From DAIDKA01 sp036498905 (GTDB taxonomy: Bacteria > Pseudomonadota > Gammaproteobacteria > Steroidobacterales > Steroidobacteraceae), in contig DASYER010000124.1 in assembly GCA_036498905.1 (NCBI GenBank), positions 47,883 through 111,882 on the forward strand: 64,000 nucleotides of DNA, given 5' to 3'. The notes below the pieces were generated by a model. The model searched no databases, was not told the origin of the DNA, and saw only the letters and a program-made list of their open reading frames with translations. This document shows, in pieces, positions 26,304 to 34,707 of this stretch (positions are counted from its first letter, which is position 1; the number at the start of each line of letters is the position of its first letter). Made by a program: the position numbers and the translations under genes.

Positions 26304-27703
26304 GTACATTGAATCTTCGCGTGTGGCTCGTGGACGATGACGCATCGATCCGCTGGGTATTGGAGCGCGCTTTACGCAACGGCGGCATGCTGCCGAGGAC
26401 CTTTGATGCGGCCGAGTCGGCGCTGACCGCGCTGCGCGCAGAGGCGCCGGATGTTCTGATCACCGACATTCGCATGTCGGGCCAGTCGGGGCTGGAACTG
26501 CTCAAGCGTATTCGCGAGACACGGCCGAATCTGCCGGTGATCGTGATGACGGCGTACGCGGATCTGGGCAATGCCGTATCGGCGTATGAGAGCGGTGCCT
26601 TCGAGTATCTGCCCAAGCCCTTCGATATCGACCAGGCGGTGGATCTGGTGCGCCGCGCAGCGCGCACAGCCACGCCGGCCACCGCGGACGGCGGCAGCCC
26701 ACCGCCGATTCCGGAGCTGCTGGGCCGCGCGGCGGCGATGCAGCAGGTGTTCCGGGCCATCGGTCGCCTGTCACGTTCGAGCGTCACCGTGCTGATCACC
26801 GGGGAATCGGGTACCGGCAAGGAACTGGTCGCACGCGCTTTGCATGAGCACTCCCCGCGCGCCGCGAAGCACTTCATCGCCCTGAACACTTCGGCGATAC
26901 CCAGCGAACTGCTCGAATCCGAACTGTTCGGCCACGAGAAGGGCGCGTTCACCGGTGCCGACAGTCTGCGCCGCGGCCGCTTCGAGCAGGCGGATGGCGG
27001 CACGCTGTTCCTGGATGAGATCGGCGACATGTCCACGCCACTGCAGACGCGCCTGTTGCGGGTGCTAGCCGAGGGCGAGTTCTACCGCGTCGGCGGCCAG
27101 ACCCCGATCCGCGTGGATGTGCGGGTCATCGCGGCGACTCATCAGAACCTGCAGGATCGGGTGCAGCGTGGCGTGTTCCGCGAGGACCTCTATCACCGTT
27201 TGAATGTCATCCGCATCGAGCTGCCGCCACTGCGCGCGCGCGCGGAGGACATCCCCGAACTGCTCGATCATTATCTGCACGTCGCGGCGATGGAGCTGGG
27301 GGTCGATCCGAAGGCCCTGGCGAGCGATGCCAAGGAGAAGCTCGCGGCGCATACCTGGCCCGGCAATGTCCGCGAACTGGTGAATCTGTGCCGTCGGCTG
27401 ACGGTGCTGGCGCCGGGTTCGGAAATCCGCATCGAGGATCTGCCGGCCGAACTCGTTGCAGGCGCCGAGGGTTCCGGGGAAGTGGACTGGGCCAAGGCAC
27501 TGGCCAGCTGGGCGGACCGCCAGGCGATGGTGGGCAAGCGTCCGCTGCTCACCGATGCACAGCCGGAGTTCGAGCGGGTGCTGATCCGGGCGGCGCTGAA
27601 GCGTACGCAGGGTCATCGCCAGGATGCCGCGAAGCTTCTGGGATGGGGACGCAATACGCTCACCCGCAAACTGAAGGAACTGGGGATGAACACCGCCGAG
27701 TAG
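26300..27703 (+). CDS. ntrC: Nitrogen-regulation response regulator NtrC (sigma-54 activator)
   Basis: A 467-residue activator with a receiver domain (phospho-Asp at 56 in LITDIRMSG), a AAA+ domain and a C-terminal helix-turn-helix (DAAKLLGWGRNTLTRKLKEL). The AAA+ domain has Walker A GESGTGKE at 168-175, the sigma-54-contact loop GAFTGA at 215-220, and Walker B GGTLFLDEIGD. It binds enhancers and opens sigma-54 promoters such as that of glnA in this window. Start ATG 26300 is in ATGA overlap with ntrB. Confidence 0.97.
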   Translation: MSTLNLRVWLVDDDASIRWVLERALRNGGMLPRTFDAAESALTALRAEAPDVLITDIRMSGQSGLELLKRIRETRPNLPVIVMTAYADLGNAVSAYESGAFEYLPKPFDIDQAVDLVRRAARTATPATADGGSPPPIPELLGRAAAMQQVFRAIGRLSRSSVTVLITGESGTGKELVARALHEHSPRAAKHFIALNTSAIPSELLESELFGHEKGAFTGADSLRRGRFEQADGGTLFLDEIGDMSTPLQTRLLRVLAEGEFYRVGGQTPIRVDVRVIAATHQNLQDRVQRGVFREDLYHRLNVIRIELPPLRARAEDIPELLDHYLHVAAMELGVDPKALASDAKEKLAAHTWPGNVRELVNLCRRLTVLAPGSEIRIEDLPAELVAGAEGSGEVDWAKALASWADRQAMVGKRPLLTDAQPEFERVLIRAALKRTQGHRQDAAKLLGWGRNTLTRKLKELGMNTAE

Positions 27704-27713
27704 CCTTACGCCC

Positions 27714-28814
27714 ATGCCGAACCTGGACCCATTCTGGAAGCAAGGGCTGCTATGGAATAGCGTCGGCGCCTGGACGCTCGCGCTGGGCGTATTCCTCGCC
27801 GTGTTCGTCGGCCTGCTGGCCCTACGGCAGGTGTTCCGGTCACGGCGCCGGCGGTGGCTTGCGGCGGGTCGGCCGTTGCCCGTGGCGCTGGATCTGAGCG
27901 CGCAGCTCATCGAGCAGACCACCCGCCTTTTCATCTGGGGCGTGGCGCTGTACTGCGCGATCGAGCAGCTGGGTTTCCCCACGACCAGTCATCTCGCGCA
28001 TCGCATCGATCGCGGCGTCGACATCCTGATCACGCTGATCTTCTGGTACCAGGCGGCCCGCTGGGCCACGGCCACGCTGCGCTTCTGGATCGATCAGCGC
28101 CGTCGCAGCTCATCCGACCACGGCGCCGCGCTGGCGGGCTCGATGCAGATCATCGTGTTCGTGGCGGGTGTGCTGATCTGGTCACTGGCGCTGCTGCTGG
28201 CACTGGACAACATGGGCGTGGCCATCAGGCCACTGCTTGCCGGCCTCGGAATCGGCGGTATCGCGGTCGCGCTCGCCGTGCAGGCCGTGCTCGGCGATCT
28301 GCTCGCCTCGATGTCCATCGCGATGGACAAACCCTTCGTCATCGGCGATCTGCTCAGCGTCGATACGCTGACCGGGACAGTCGAATACATCGGCGTGAAG
28401 AGCACCCGGATCCGCAGCATCACCGGCGAGCAGATCGTGGTGTCGAATGCGGACATCACCAAATCGCGCATCCGCAATTTCGGACGCATGAGTGAACGGC
28501 GTGTCTCCTTTGAGATCCCGGTGGTTCACGATACGCCGGTGGCCGTGCTGCGTGCATTGCCGGATGCCGTCCGTGCCGTCATCGAGGAGTCCCCGCGCGC
28601 CCGCTTCCTGCGCTGCAGCCTGTTGACGCTGACCGAGACGGCGCTGCGCTATGAGGTCGTCTACTTCGTGCGGGCGCCGGAACTGGCGGTGTACGCAGAG
28701 GTTCAGCACGGCATCATGATCGCGCTCATGGGCAGATTCCGCGAACTCGGCGTGCAGTTCCCGACCCCCGCGCAGGTGCCGATGCCGATGAAGGCCGCGT
28801 TGCCGGTGAGCTGA
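27714..28814 (+). CDS. MscS family mechanosensitive ion channel
   Basis: A 366-residue membrane protein. Four hydrophobic helices (about 20-40, 70-88, 95-110, 140-165) precede the pore-lining helix (GLGIGGIAVALAVQAVLGDL) and the beta domain (PFVIGDLLSVDTLTGTVEYIGVKSTRIRSI). The C-terminal domain ends PTPAQVPMPM. Such channels release solutes on hypo-osmotic shock or modulate membrane tension. It starts 10 bases after ntrC, but functional linkage to nitrogen control is not implied. Confidence 0.93.
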   Translation: MPNLDPFWKQGLLWNSVGAWTLALGVFLAVFVGLLALRQVFRSRRRRWLAAGRPLPVALDLSAQLIEQTTRLFIWGVALYCAIEQLGFPTTSHLAHRIDRGVDILITLIFWYQAARWATATLRFWIDQRRRSSSDHGAALAGSMQIIVFVAGVLIWSLALLLALDNMGVAIRPLLAGLGIGGIAVALAVQAVLGDLLASMSIAMDKPFVIGDLLSVDTLTGTVEYIGVKSTRIRSITGEQIVVSNADITKSRIRNFGRMSERRVSFEIPVVHDTPVAVLRALPDAVRAVIEESPRARFLRCSLLTLTETALRYEVVYFVRAPELAVYAEVQHGIMIALMGRFRELGVQFPTPAQVPMPMKAALPVS

Positions 28815-28828
28815 TCCGCCTCGCGATC

Positions 28829-30037
28829 ATGAGCAAGGTGCGCGCCAAATCTGCGATCATTTTTCTGCTCGCCGCGTTGCTGCTAGTAACGCTTTGGGTG
28901 CTGCTGCATTTCGGCAGACCTGCGGCGCGCTCCGTCGCGGCGGTGCCACCGCCTGCCGGTGCGCCACGTGCGAGCCGGCCTGCCGCGAAGCAACCGCCCA
29001 CCGGGGTGGCGGCGGACTCCGCCGGCCCGAGCGCCGCGCAGGTGTGCGGCCACACGGAACTCACCATCTCGGACGATGTGCGCGTGCTCAATCAACTGGT
29101 CGGCGCATTGAGCCTGGAGGCGGGTGAGCGCTGGCTGTCGGCATTGCAGAACAGCGGCGATCTGCGCGCGCGCGCGGCAGGATTGCTGTTGGAAGGCAAG
29201 TTGGCGGGCGGCGCGCCGCTGAGCCCGGTGGCGGAGGCGAACCGCGAGACCATCGTGCAGCTCGCCGTGGGCACGAGCGAGCCGGCTGTGTATGCGGTGG
29301 CGCTGGATATGTGCGCCAGCCACCCCAGGGCGCGACCCGGCCCGGAGTGCCGGCAGCTGTCGGCGCAGCGCTGGACGCAGCTGGATCCCGGCAATGCCGT
29401 TCCCTGGCTGCTGCTTGCCGAGGATGCCCATCGTCGCCACGACATGGCGGGCGAGGCCGACGCCTTCGCCCATGCGGCCGGCGCCGCCAAGGTAGACTCC
29501 TACAGCGACTCCATTTATGCCTTTGCCGCAGCCGAATTGCCGCCGGACGTGACGCCGCTCCAGCGCGCTTATCTGGCCACCGAAGTGATCGGCGTCGAAG
29601 CGGCCGTTTCTGATCCGCACTACGCGATTGCGGCCCGACACTGCACCGCCGATGCGCTGCGGGATGCGGATGTGCGCCAGCAGTGCAATGCGTTGGCGGA
29701 GCTGCTGGTCAGCCAGGCACCGGACCTGCTGGATCAGAGCGTCGGCAAGCTTCTCGGTACGAAGCTGGGATGGAGCGCCGAGCGAATTGCTCAGATCGCG
29801 CAGCAACAGGACGCCATGATGGAAGCCATCCAGGAACTGAGCCCGATCGGTGACTCGCAGAGTTGGAGCTGCACGGCGGTTGCGCGCCTCAACGCCTACC
29901 TAGATCAAAGGGTGCTGCTGGGAGAAGTGGCAGCGGCCAACGAGTTGCTCGAGCGTTCCGGCGCGCGGATCCCCGAAATGGCGCATAAATACCGGCAGTT
30001 CCTCAAGGCCATCCGCGACGCCAACCCGCATCAGTAG
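28829..30037 (+). CDS. Hypothetical membrane-anchored protein
   Basis: A 402-residue protein 14 bases after the mscS gene. It has an N-terminal transmembrane anchor (SAIIFLLAALLLVTLWVLL, about 9-27), a Pro/Ala linker (about 30-75), then a predicted helical body with four or more Cys in the mature part. I do not recognise a domain family; the repeated helices may be TPR-like but no motif is clear. The stop is convergent with the cupin gene, overlapping by seven bases. Confidence 0.7.
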   Translation: MSKVRAKSAIIFLLAALLLVTLWVLLHFGRPAARSVAAVPPPAGAPRASRPAAKQPPTGVAADSAGPSAAQVCGHTELTISDDVRVLNQLVGALSLEAGERWLSALQNSGDLRARAAGLLLEGKLAGGAPLSPVAEANRETIVQLAVGTSEPAVYAVALDMCASHPRARPGPECRQLSAQRWTQLDPGNAVPWLLLAEDAHRRHDMAGEADAFAHAAGAAKVDSYSDSIYAFAAAELPPDVTPLQRAYLATEVIGVEAAVSDPHYAIAARHCTADALRDADVRQQCNALAELLVSQAPDLLDQSVGKLLGTKLGWSAERIAQIAQQQDAMMEAIQELSPIGDSQSWSCTAVARLNAYLDQRVLLGEVAAANELLERSGARIPEMAHKYRQFLKAIRDANPHQ

Positions 30038-30501
30038 GCAGTTCCGTCCTTGTGCGCCCAGGTACGCCCGCCGTCCGGCGCCGTCCCGAATTTCAGATCA
30101 TCGTTGGGATAGTGCACCTGTTCGTTCGCGGCACGGTTGCCCATCTCCAGGTACGTGACCGACTCTTCGGTGCGATTCACGAGTTGATGCGCCTTGCCGG
30201 TGCCGGCCTTGAAGCCGCAGCAGTCCCCGGCCTGCATCGTGAATTCGACCTCATCGATGATCAGCACGGCCGTGCCCGCGATGAGGTACACGAATTCATC
30301 CTCCAGGGCGTGACTGTGCAGCAGCGCCGACGCCGCCCCGGGAGCGAGCTGCGTGAGATTGACGCCGTAGGCGGTGAGCCCGAAGTGATCACCCAGTCGG
30401 CGCTTTGTGCGGCCGGCCACCACTGCGGCGAAGGGCGCCGGGTAAGTGGTTTTCTTCGCCTGTTCCGCGATGGCCAGGGCGGCGATGGGCGTGTGGTTCA
30501 T
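30031..30501 (-). CDS. Cupin domain protein
   Basis: A 156-residue single-domain cupin. Two conserved blocks are seen: SALLHSHALEDEFVYLIAGTA (two His and Glu) and GDCCGFKAGTGKAHQLVNRT (His). Metal-binding residues are largely present. Enzymic role unknown; cupins next to small regulators often sense or modify ligands. It is third in a leftward operon with an XRE regulator (ATGA start-stop overlap) and a membrane protein. Confidence 0.85.
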   Translation of the reverse strand: MNHTPIAALAIAEQAKKTTYPAPFAAVVAGRTKRRLGDHFGLTAYGVNLTQLAPGAASALLHSHALEDEFVYLIAGTAVLIIDEVEFTMQAGDCCGFKAGTGKAHQLVNRTEESVTYLEMGNRAANEQVHYPNDDLKFGTAPDGGRTWAHKDGTAY

Positions 30502-30713
30502 GTTGGACTCCCGTAGCTGAACACTTCCTCGATACCTTTATCAAACGCCCGTGCAATCCGAAATGCCAGTTCCAGTGATGGGGCGTAATGACCGGCCTCG
30601 ATGGCGATGATGGTCTGGCGCGTGGCACCGACGGCGTCCGCGAGCTGCTGCTGGGTGAGTTCACCCCTTTCAAAGCGCAGCCTGCGGATCTGGTTGCGAA
30701 CCTCAGTAGCCAC
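30498..30713 (-). CDS. XRE-family HTH regulator (71 residues)
   Basis: A small one-domain repressor: the helix-turn-helix is LTQQQLADAVGATRQTIIAIEAGHYAPSLELA at about 19-50, in the YgzD/Rv2175c-like short class. The stop overlaps the start of the cupin gene (ATGA). Its start lies in the end of the membrane-protein gene (11-base overlap), so the three genes are coupled. Probable target: its own operon and/or the divergent one. Confidence 0.9.
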   Translation of the reverse strand: MATEVRNQIRRLRFERGELTQQQLADAVGATRQTIIAIEAGHYAPSLELAFRIARAFDKGIEEVFSYGSPT

Positions 30714-31218
30714 GGCGATAGCTCACGATGCGGGTCACGTACTTGCACACATCGGCCAGCGTTAATGCCAGCAGCAGCCATTGGGCCAGCAGCGGCGCAT
30801 CCAGCGGGCCCATGAGCATGCGCAGCATCACCGTGTCGTGCGGCGCGGATCCGGCCGGCATCGGCAGGGAGCGCAGCATCTGGATGCCGGCGATGAACGC
30901 CAGCACGATGCCGACCGCGACTGCCAGCACCACGTAGGCATTGCGTCCGGCGCGCAGATTGATGAGCCGGTCGCGCTCGTCCGGGCGCTCGCGTCGCGTC
31001 GGATCGCCCCCGGCGCGCTTCTGGACCCAGCGCAGGACAACCTCGCTGGCGATGCCGGCAAAAATCGCGGTGATGATGAGGTTGAGGGCGAACACCGCCA
31101 TGCCGGGGCCCAGCAAGGGAGTGTTCCCCGGCCGCGGCAGGACGGCGGCGAAGTAGCAGCAGCCGATGAAGACGATGACGATGAGGGAGACCCAACTGAC
31201 CCGTTCCTGCTGCGACAT
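30703..31218 (-). CDS. Four-span membrane protein paired with an XRE regulator
   Basis: A 171-residue inner-membrane protein with four hydrophobic segments (about 8-25, 37-57, 93-113, 146-160). A cytosolic loop between spans two and three contains PTRRERPDERDRLINLRAGR. It resembles DUF2178-like proteins that are encoded with small XRE regulators; function unknown. First gene of the leftward module. Confidence 0.8.
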   Translation of the reverse strand: MSQQERVSWVSLIVIVFIGCCYFAAVLPRPGNTPLLGPGMAVFALNLIITAIFAGIASEVVLRWVQKRAGGDPTRRERPDERDRLINLRAGRNAYVVLAVAVGIVLAFIAGIQMLRSLPMPAGSAPHDTVMLRMLMGPLDAPLLAQWLLLALTLADVCKYVTRIVSYRRGY

Positions 31219-31229
31219 GACCCACTCCA

Positions 31230-31304
31230 GTACAGATTGAAATGTACGTTAAACCAGACATGAAGTAAGATATGGCGGACATAGCGACTGTGTCAAGCAT
31301 GCTT
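31230..31304. promoter_or_regulatory. Divergent promoter/operator region of the two membrane-protein/XRE modules
   Basis: The 97-base gap between the divergent modules contains an inverted repeat GTACA-N8-TGTAC (31230-31247) and a perfect 10-base palindrome AAGCATGCTT (31295-31304). The palindromes are close to the presumed leftward and rightward start regions respectively, so each may be an operator for one XRE protein. Confidence 0.45.
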
Positions 31305-31315
31305 TACACTACGCC

Positions 31316-31711
31316 ATGGACAACCCTCCGCCTACGCGCATCTACCCCCTGCCGGTTCTGGCCATCCTCCTCAGTCTTTGGGTTTACCTGTGCACCCTGG
31401 TCATGGCCGCGCTTGCCCCCCGGTACCTGGCCACCGGCCGCACCCGGGAGTTCCTCCTGCTGCTGCCGCTGCTGACCCTGCTGGTGGTGGTGTGCATCAC
31501 CTACTGGGTGTACCGCGCCAGCGATGAGTACATCCGCCATCGCATTCTCAAATGCGCGGCGCTCACCGGAGTGATCCTGGCATTCAGTACGCTGGGATAT
31601 TTCTGCCTCGAGCGCCTGGGCTTTCCCCAGCTGTCGATGATCGTCGTGAATCTGTACGGGTGGTCGCTCTTCACGATGCTGATGCTGTGGGTGTTGTACC
31701 GCGCCCGATGA
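31316..31711 (+). CDS. Three- to four-span membrane protein paired with a second XRE regulator
   Basis: A 131-residue hydrophobic protein with spans at about 13-33, 45-65, 79-95 and 107-126. A conserved-looking RASDEYIRHRILK lies before the third. No family recognised with certainty; it parallels the 171-residue membrane protein of the opposite module. Its stop overlaps the start of the next gene by ATGA. Confidence 0.75.
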   Translation: MDNPPPTRIYPLPVLAILLSLWVYLCTLVMAALAPRYLATGRTREFLLLLPLLTLLVVVCITYWVYRASDEYIRHRILKCAALTGVILAFSTLGYFCLERLGFPQLSMIVVNLYGWSLFTMLMLWVLYRAR

Positions 31712-31902
31712 AGAACATCCTTCCCGAACTGCGCTCGCAGCGCGGCTGGACGCAGGGGGAGCTGGCCGGCCGGCTGGCCGTCTCCCGGCAGACCGTCAAT
31801 GCGGTGGAAACCGGCCGCTACGAACCGAGCCTCTCCTTAGCTTTCGCCATGGCCGCCTTGTTCGCACTGCCCATCGAAAAGATTTTCCGGATCTCTGATT
31901 GA
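31708..31902 (+). CDS. XRE-family HTH regulator (64 residues)
   Basis: MKNILPELRSQRGWTQGELAG begins a short helix-turn-helix protein whose motif is GRLAVSRQTVNAVETGRYEP. It is closely similar to the 71-residue XRE of the divergent module (RQT, then ETGRYEPSLSLAF against EAGHYAPSLELAF). Coupled to the upstream membrane-protein gene by an ATGA overlap. Too short to hold a separate ligand domain, so it probably responds through its partner. Confidence 0.9.
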   Translation: MKNILPELRSQRGWTQGELAGRLAVSRQTVNAVETGRYEPSLSLAFAMAALFALPIEKIFRISD

Positions 31903-31926
31903 TCCATAAAAGAAACAATTGATCCA
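31898..31926. repeat. Direct repeat ATTGATCCA with 20-base period
   Basis: ATTGATCCA occurs at 31898-31906 and 31918-31926, so the repeats are exactly 20 bases apart (two helical turns). The first copy overlaps the stop of the XRE gene and the second lies 41 bases before trmL. This spacing would place a DNA-binding protein on one face of the helix. Confidence 0.5.
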
Positions 31927-31967
31927 CTTTCATCCCGTATTGCTATTTGGAATGTCCTAAATACCCT

Positions 31968-32432
31968 ATGCTTCAGGTCATTCTGTACCGCCCTGAGATC
32001 CCGCCGAACACCGGCAATATCATCCGGCTGTGCGCGAATACGGGGTGCACCCTGCACCTGGTGGGGCCTTTGGGATTCGAGCTCGACCACAAGTCGGTGC
32101 TGCGCGCGGGCATGGATTACGCCGAAGTTGCCCAGGTGTCGGTCCATCAGGATCTGGCGCACTGCTTGGCTGCGATCGGCCCCACCCGACTGTTCGCAAT
32201 TGAAACCGGCTCGCCCACGAACTACGCCCAGGTGCGGTTCGAAGCCACCGACACGTTGATGTTCGGTTCCGAATCCGCAGGTCTGCCCGGCGCGATTCTG
32301 GAATCGGTCGAGTGCGCGCGCCGGCTGAGCATTCCGATGCGCCCGGGCAACCGCAGCCTCAATCTGGCCAACGCGGTCGCGGTGGTCGTCTACGAAGCGT
32401 GGCGCCAGCGCGGGTTCATGACGACCCCGTAG
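31968..32432 (+). CDS. trmL: tRNA (cytidine/uridine-34) 2'-O-methyltransferase TrmL
   Basis: A 154-residue SPOUT (alpha/beta knot) enzyme that methylates the wobble-base ribose of tRNA-Leu. Motifs: NTGNIIRLCANTG near the start, FGSESAGLP, and RSLNLANAVAVVVYEAWRQ as the knot. ATG 31968 gives the family start MLQVILYRPEIPPNTGN; an earlier ATG adds residues and is not used. Confidence 0.95.
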   Translation: MLQVILYRPEIPPNTGNIIRLCANTGCTLHLVGPLGFELDHKSVLRAGMDYAEVAQVSVHQDLAHCLAAIGPTRLFAIETGSPTNYAQVRFEATDTLMFGSESAGLPGAILESVECARRLSIPMRPGNRSLNLANAVAVVVYEAWRQRGFMTTP

Positions 32433-32435
32433 CGA

Positions 32436-33464
32436 CTACTCGGCCTCGGCCCGAACCGGCCGTCGCATCAGCGCGCGCACGACTTCATCGGCGGGCAGGC
32501 CTTCGTACAAAACGCGGTACACACCTTCACACAGGGGCATATCCACCTGCTCGCGCTGCGCGACCGCGCGCACCGCCCGCGCGGCGTGCACGCCCTCGAC
32601 GACCTGGCCGATCTGCGCGCGTGCCTGATCGATGTTCGACCCCTGCGCCAGCAGCAGCCCGAAGCGTCGATTGCGACTTTGATTGTCGGTGCAGCTCAAG
32701 ACCAGGTCGCCCAGGCCCGCGAGGCCCATGAAGGTCTCGCGGCTGGCGCCGAGCGCGACCCCCAGCCGCACCATTTCGGTGAGGCCGCGCGTGATGAGCG
32801 CGATGCGCGTATTCGCCCCGAACCCCAGGCCATCGGACAGGCCCGCGGCCAGCGCGAGCACGTTCTTCACGGCGCCGCCGACCTCGACCCCGACGATGTC
32901 GGTCGAGGTGTAGGCACGGAAGTTGGTCGAAGACAGATCCTGCGCAAGGGCCGCGGCGAAGCCGGCATCAGGCGATGCGACCGTCATGGCCGTCGGCAGT
33001 CCGGCACCGACTTCGGAGGCGAAGGTCGGACCCGACAGCACGGCGAACGTGCGGCCGGTGCCCAGGGTGGCGCGTGCGACCTGGTGCGGCAGCAGCCCCG
33101 TTTGTGCCTCGAAGCCCTTGGTCGCCCAGGCCAGCCGCATCTGCGGGCTAAGTAGGGGCCGCACTTCACCGAGCATGGCGCGGAAGGAGTCGCTGGGGAC
33201 CACGACCAGTACATCCAGGGCGCCGCTCAGCTGCGCGGCCAGGTCGGTCCCGACACTCAGGGAATCCGGGAAATCGCCCTGCGGCAGGTAGCGCCGATTG
33301 GCACGCTCGCGGACCATTTCGGCGACCTGTTCGCGGTCACGACCCCAAAGGCGGGTGGCCTTGCCGCTGCGGGCAAACTGGATGGCGAGCGCGGTTCCCC
33401 AGGAACCGGCACCGAGCACCGCGATGGGTGACCCGGTCTGCGGCAAACCAGGCTCCGACCCCAT
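32436..33464 (-). CDS. gpsA: Glycerol-3-phosphate dehydrogenase [NAD(P)+]
   Basis: A 342-residue enzyme that makes sn-glycerol-3-phosphate for phospholipids from dihydroxyacetone phosphate. GAGSWGTALA is the dinucleotide motif at 16-25. The catalytic region includes VEVGGAVKNVLALAAGLSDGLGFG, with the substrate Lys, and LGDLVLSCTDNQSRNRRFG. ATG 33464 lies five bases after the secB stop; the longer frame is an artefact. Order secB-gpsA as in E. coli. Confidence 0.97.
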   Translation of the reverse strand: MGSEPGLPQTGSPIAVLGAGSWGTALAIQFARSGKATRLWGRDREQVAEMVRERANRRYLPQGDFPDSLSVGTDLAAQLSGALDVLVVVPSDSFRAMLGEVRPLLSPQMRLAWATKGFEAQTGLLPHQVARATLGTGRTFAVLSGPTFASEVGAGLPTAMTVASPDAGFAAALAQDLSSTNFRAYTSTDIVGVEVGGAVKNVLALAAGLSDGLGFGANTRIALITRGLTEMVRLGVALGASRETFMGLAGLGDLVLSCTDNQSRNRRFGLLLAQGSNIDQARAQIGQVVEGVHAARAVRAVAQREQVDMPLCEGVYRVLYEGLPADEVVRALMRRPVRAEAE

Positions 33465-33468
33465 CGGA

Positions 33469-33969
33469 CTAGTTCTTCGTGGCGGACGACTGGCTGCCGG
33501 CATCCGCCAGCGCACGCTCGTACAGTGCGTCGAAGTTCACCGGCGGCAGCAGGAACTGCGGGAATCCGCCCTGGGTCACCAGGTTCGATACCGCGGCGCG
33601 GGCGAATGGGAACAGTACGTTCGGACAGATCGTGCCGATGGCGCGGCGCGCATCTTCTTCGGAAAGATTACGCATCACGAACGCGCCGGCCTGCTTGACC
33701 TCGACCAGGAACATGGTCGATTCGCCCTGCTTCGCCGAGACGGTCACGGTCAGCACGATTTCGCGCAGCTCCGGTGTGAGGATGCTGACGCCGGTGTGCA
33801 GATCCAGATTGATCTGCGGATTCCACTGACCATCCACGCGCGGGCCATTCGGCGCCTCGTACGAACAGTCCTTCAGGTACACGGCCTGCAGGGCGAGCTG
33901 GCTGCCCGTGGCGTTCGGATCACCCAGCATCGGGATTGCGGGCGCGGCGCCATCATTGTTATCGGTCAT
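33469..33969 (-). CDS. secB: Protein-export chaperone SecB
   Basis: A 166-residue cytoplasmic chaperone that keeps preproteins unfolded and hands them to SecA. Typical segments: LQAVYLKDCSYEAPNGP, RRAIGTICPNVLFPFARAAVSNLVTQGGFPQFLLPPVNFDALY. The start overlaps the grxC stop (ATGA). Confidence 0.98.
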   Translation of the reverse strand: MTDNNDGAAPAIPMLGDPNATGSQLALQAVYLKDCSYEAPNGPRVDGQWNPQINLDLHTGVSILTPELREIVLTVTVSAKQGESTMFLVEVKQAGAFVMRNLSEEDARRAIGTICPNVLFPFARAAVSNLVTQGGFPQFLLPPVNFDALYERALADAGSQSSATKN

Positions 33970-34232
33970 TCATGCGTCTCCTGTAAAAGCGGATCCAGCC
34001 CACCGGCCTCATCGAGCGCGACCAGATCATCGCAGCCGCCGATATGGGTCTGATTAATGAATATCTGGGGCACCGAGCTGCGTCCACTGCGCGCCATCAT
34101 TTCCTCGCGGGCGCCGTGGCGGCTGTCGACGTCGATTTCCTCGATCGCGACGCCCTTGGAGGCGAGCAGCTGGCGGGCCCGTGTGCAGTAGGGGCACCAG
34201 CCGGTGGCGTAGAACTCGATTTTCGCAGCCAT
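33966..34232 (-). CDS. grxC: Glutaredoxin 3
   Basis: An 88-residue dithiol glutaredoxin with active site CPYC in TGWCPYCTRA, the cis-Pro SVPQIF and GGCDDL, the glutathione-binding end. The ATG at 34232 shares one base with the stop of the rhodanese gene. Reduces disulfides using glutathione. Confidence 0.97.
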   Translation of the reverse strand: MAAKIEFYATGWCPYCTRARQLLASKGVAIEEIDVDSRHGAREEMMARSGRSSVPQIFINQTHIGGCDDLVALDEAGGLDPLLQETHE

Positions 34233-34654
34233 CAGCCCTTGGCCAGCGGCAGGTTTTCGGCGCGCCAGGTGGCCAGGCCACCGCGCAGGCACAGGGCCTG
34301 CGTAAACCCCTGCGCCGCGAGCTTGCGCGCGACCAAAGGCCCCTGGGTCTCGTCGGCGCCGTAGACGATGACCGGCTTCTCGCGATGCTTCTTGAGGGTG
34401 TCACCGGCCTTGGGCAGCTGGTCAAACGGCAGTTGACGCGCGCCGCTGATATGCCCGGCGGCGAACTCATCGAGACTGCGGATGTCCAGGACCAGGGCGC
34501 CCTGATTCATGAGCCGGATCAGTTCCTGCGGGGAAATGGCGCTCATGCCCTGCTTGCGCAGGTAGTACTCATAGGCAAAAACCATCAGTGCCGCGACCAC
34601 CGCGGCGGCGGCCAGCAGGGGATGATGTCCAATGTATTCAATCAGCCTGTCCAT
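34232..34654 (-). CDS. Membrane-anchored rhodanese-like protein (YibN type), active-site Cys not seen
   Basis: A 140-residue protein with an N-terminal anchor (HHPLLAAAAVVAALMVFAYEY) and a rhodanese fold (about 40-140): ALVLDIRSLDEFAAGHISGARQLP and LCLRGGLATWRAENLP. The loop that should read C-x-x-x-x-R/K reads VYGADETQGPL here, with no Cys, so sulfurtransfer is unlikely. The same region is also unusual in some YibN homologues. It is first in the yibN-grxC-secB-gpsA block, the order seen in E. coli. Start ATG 34654 is the first Met before the anchor. Confidence 0.88.
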   Translation of the reverse strand: MDRLIEYIGHHPLLAAAAVVAALMVFAYEYYLRKQGMSAISPQELIRLMNQGALVLDIRSLDEFAAGHISGARQLPFDQLPKAGDTLKKHREKPVIVYGADETQGPLVARKLAAQGFTQALCLRGGLATWRAENLPLAKG

Positions 34655-34707
34655 CGAGTACGTCCCACCGGGCACACCTGCAAAAAAGGGCGCGTAGTAT
34701 AACGAGC

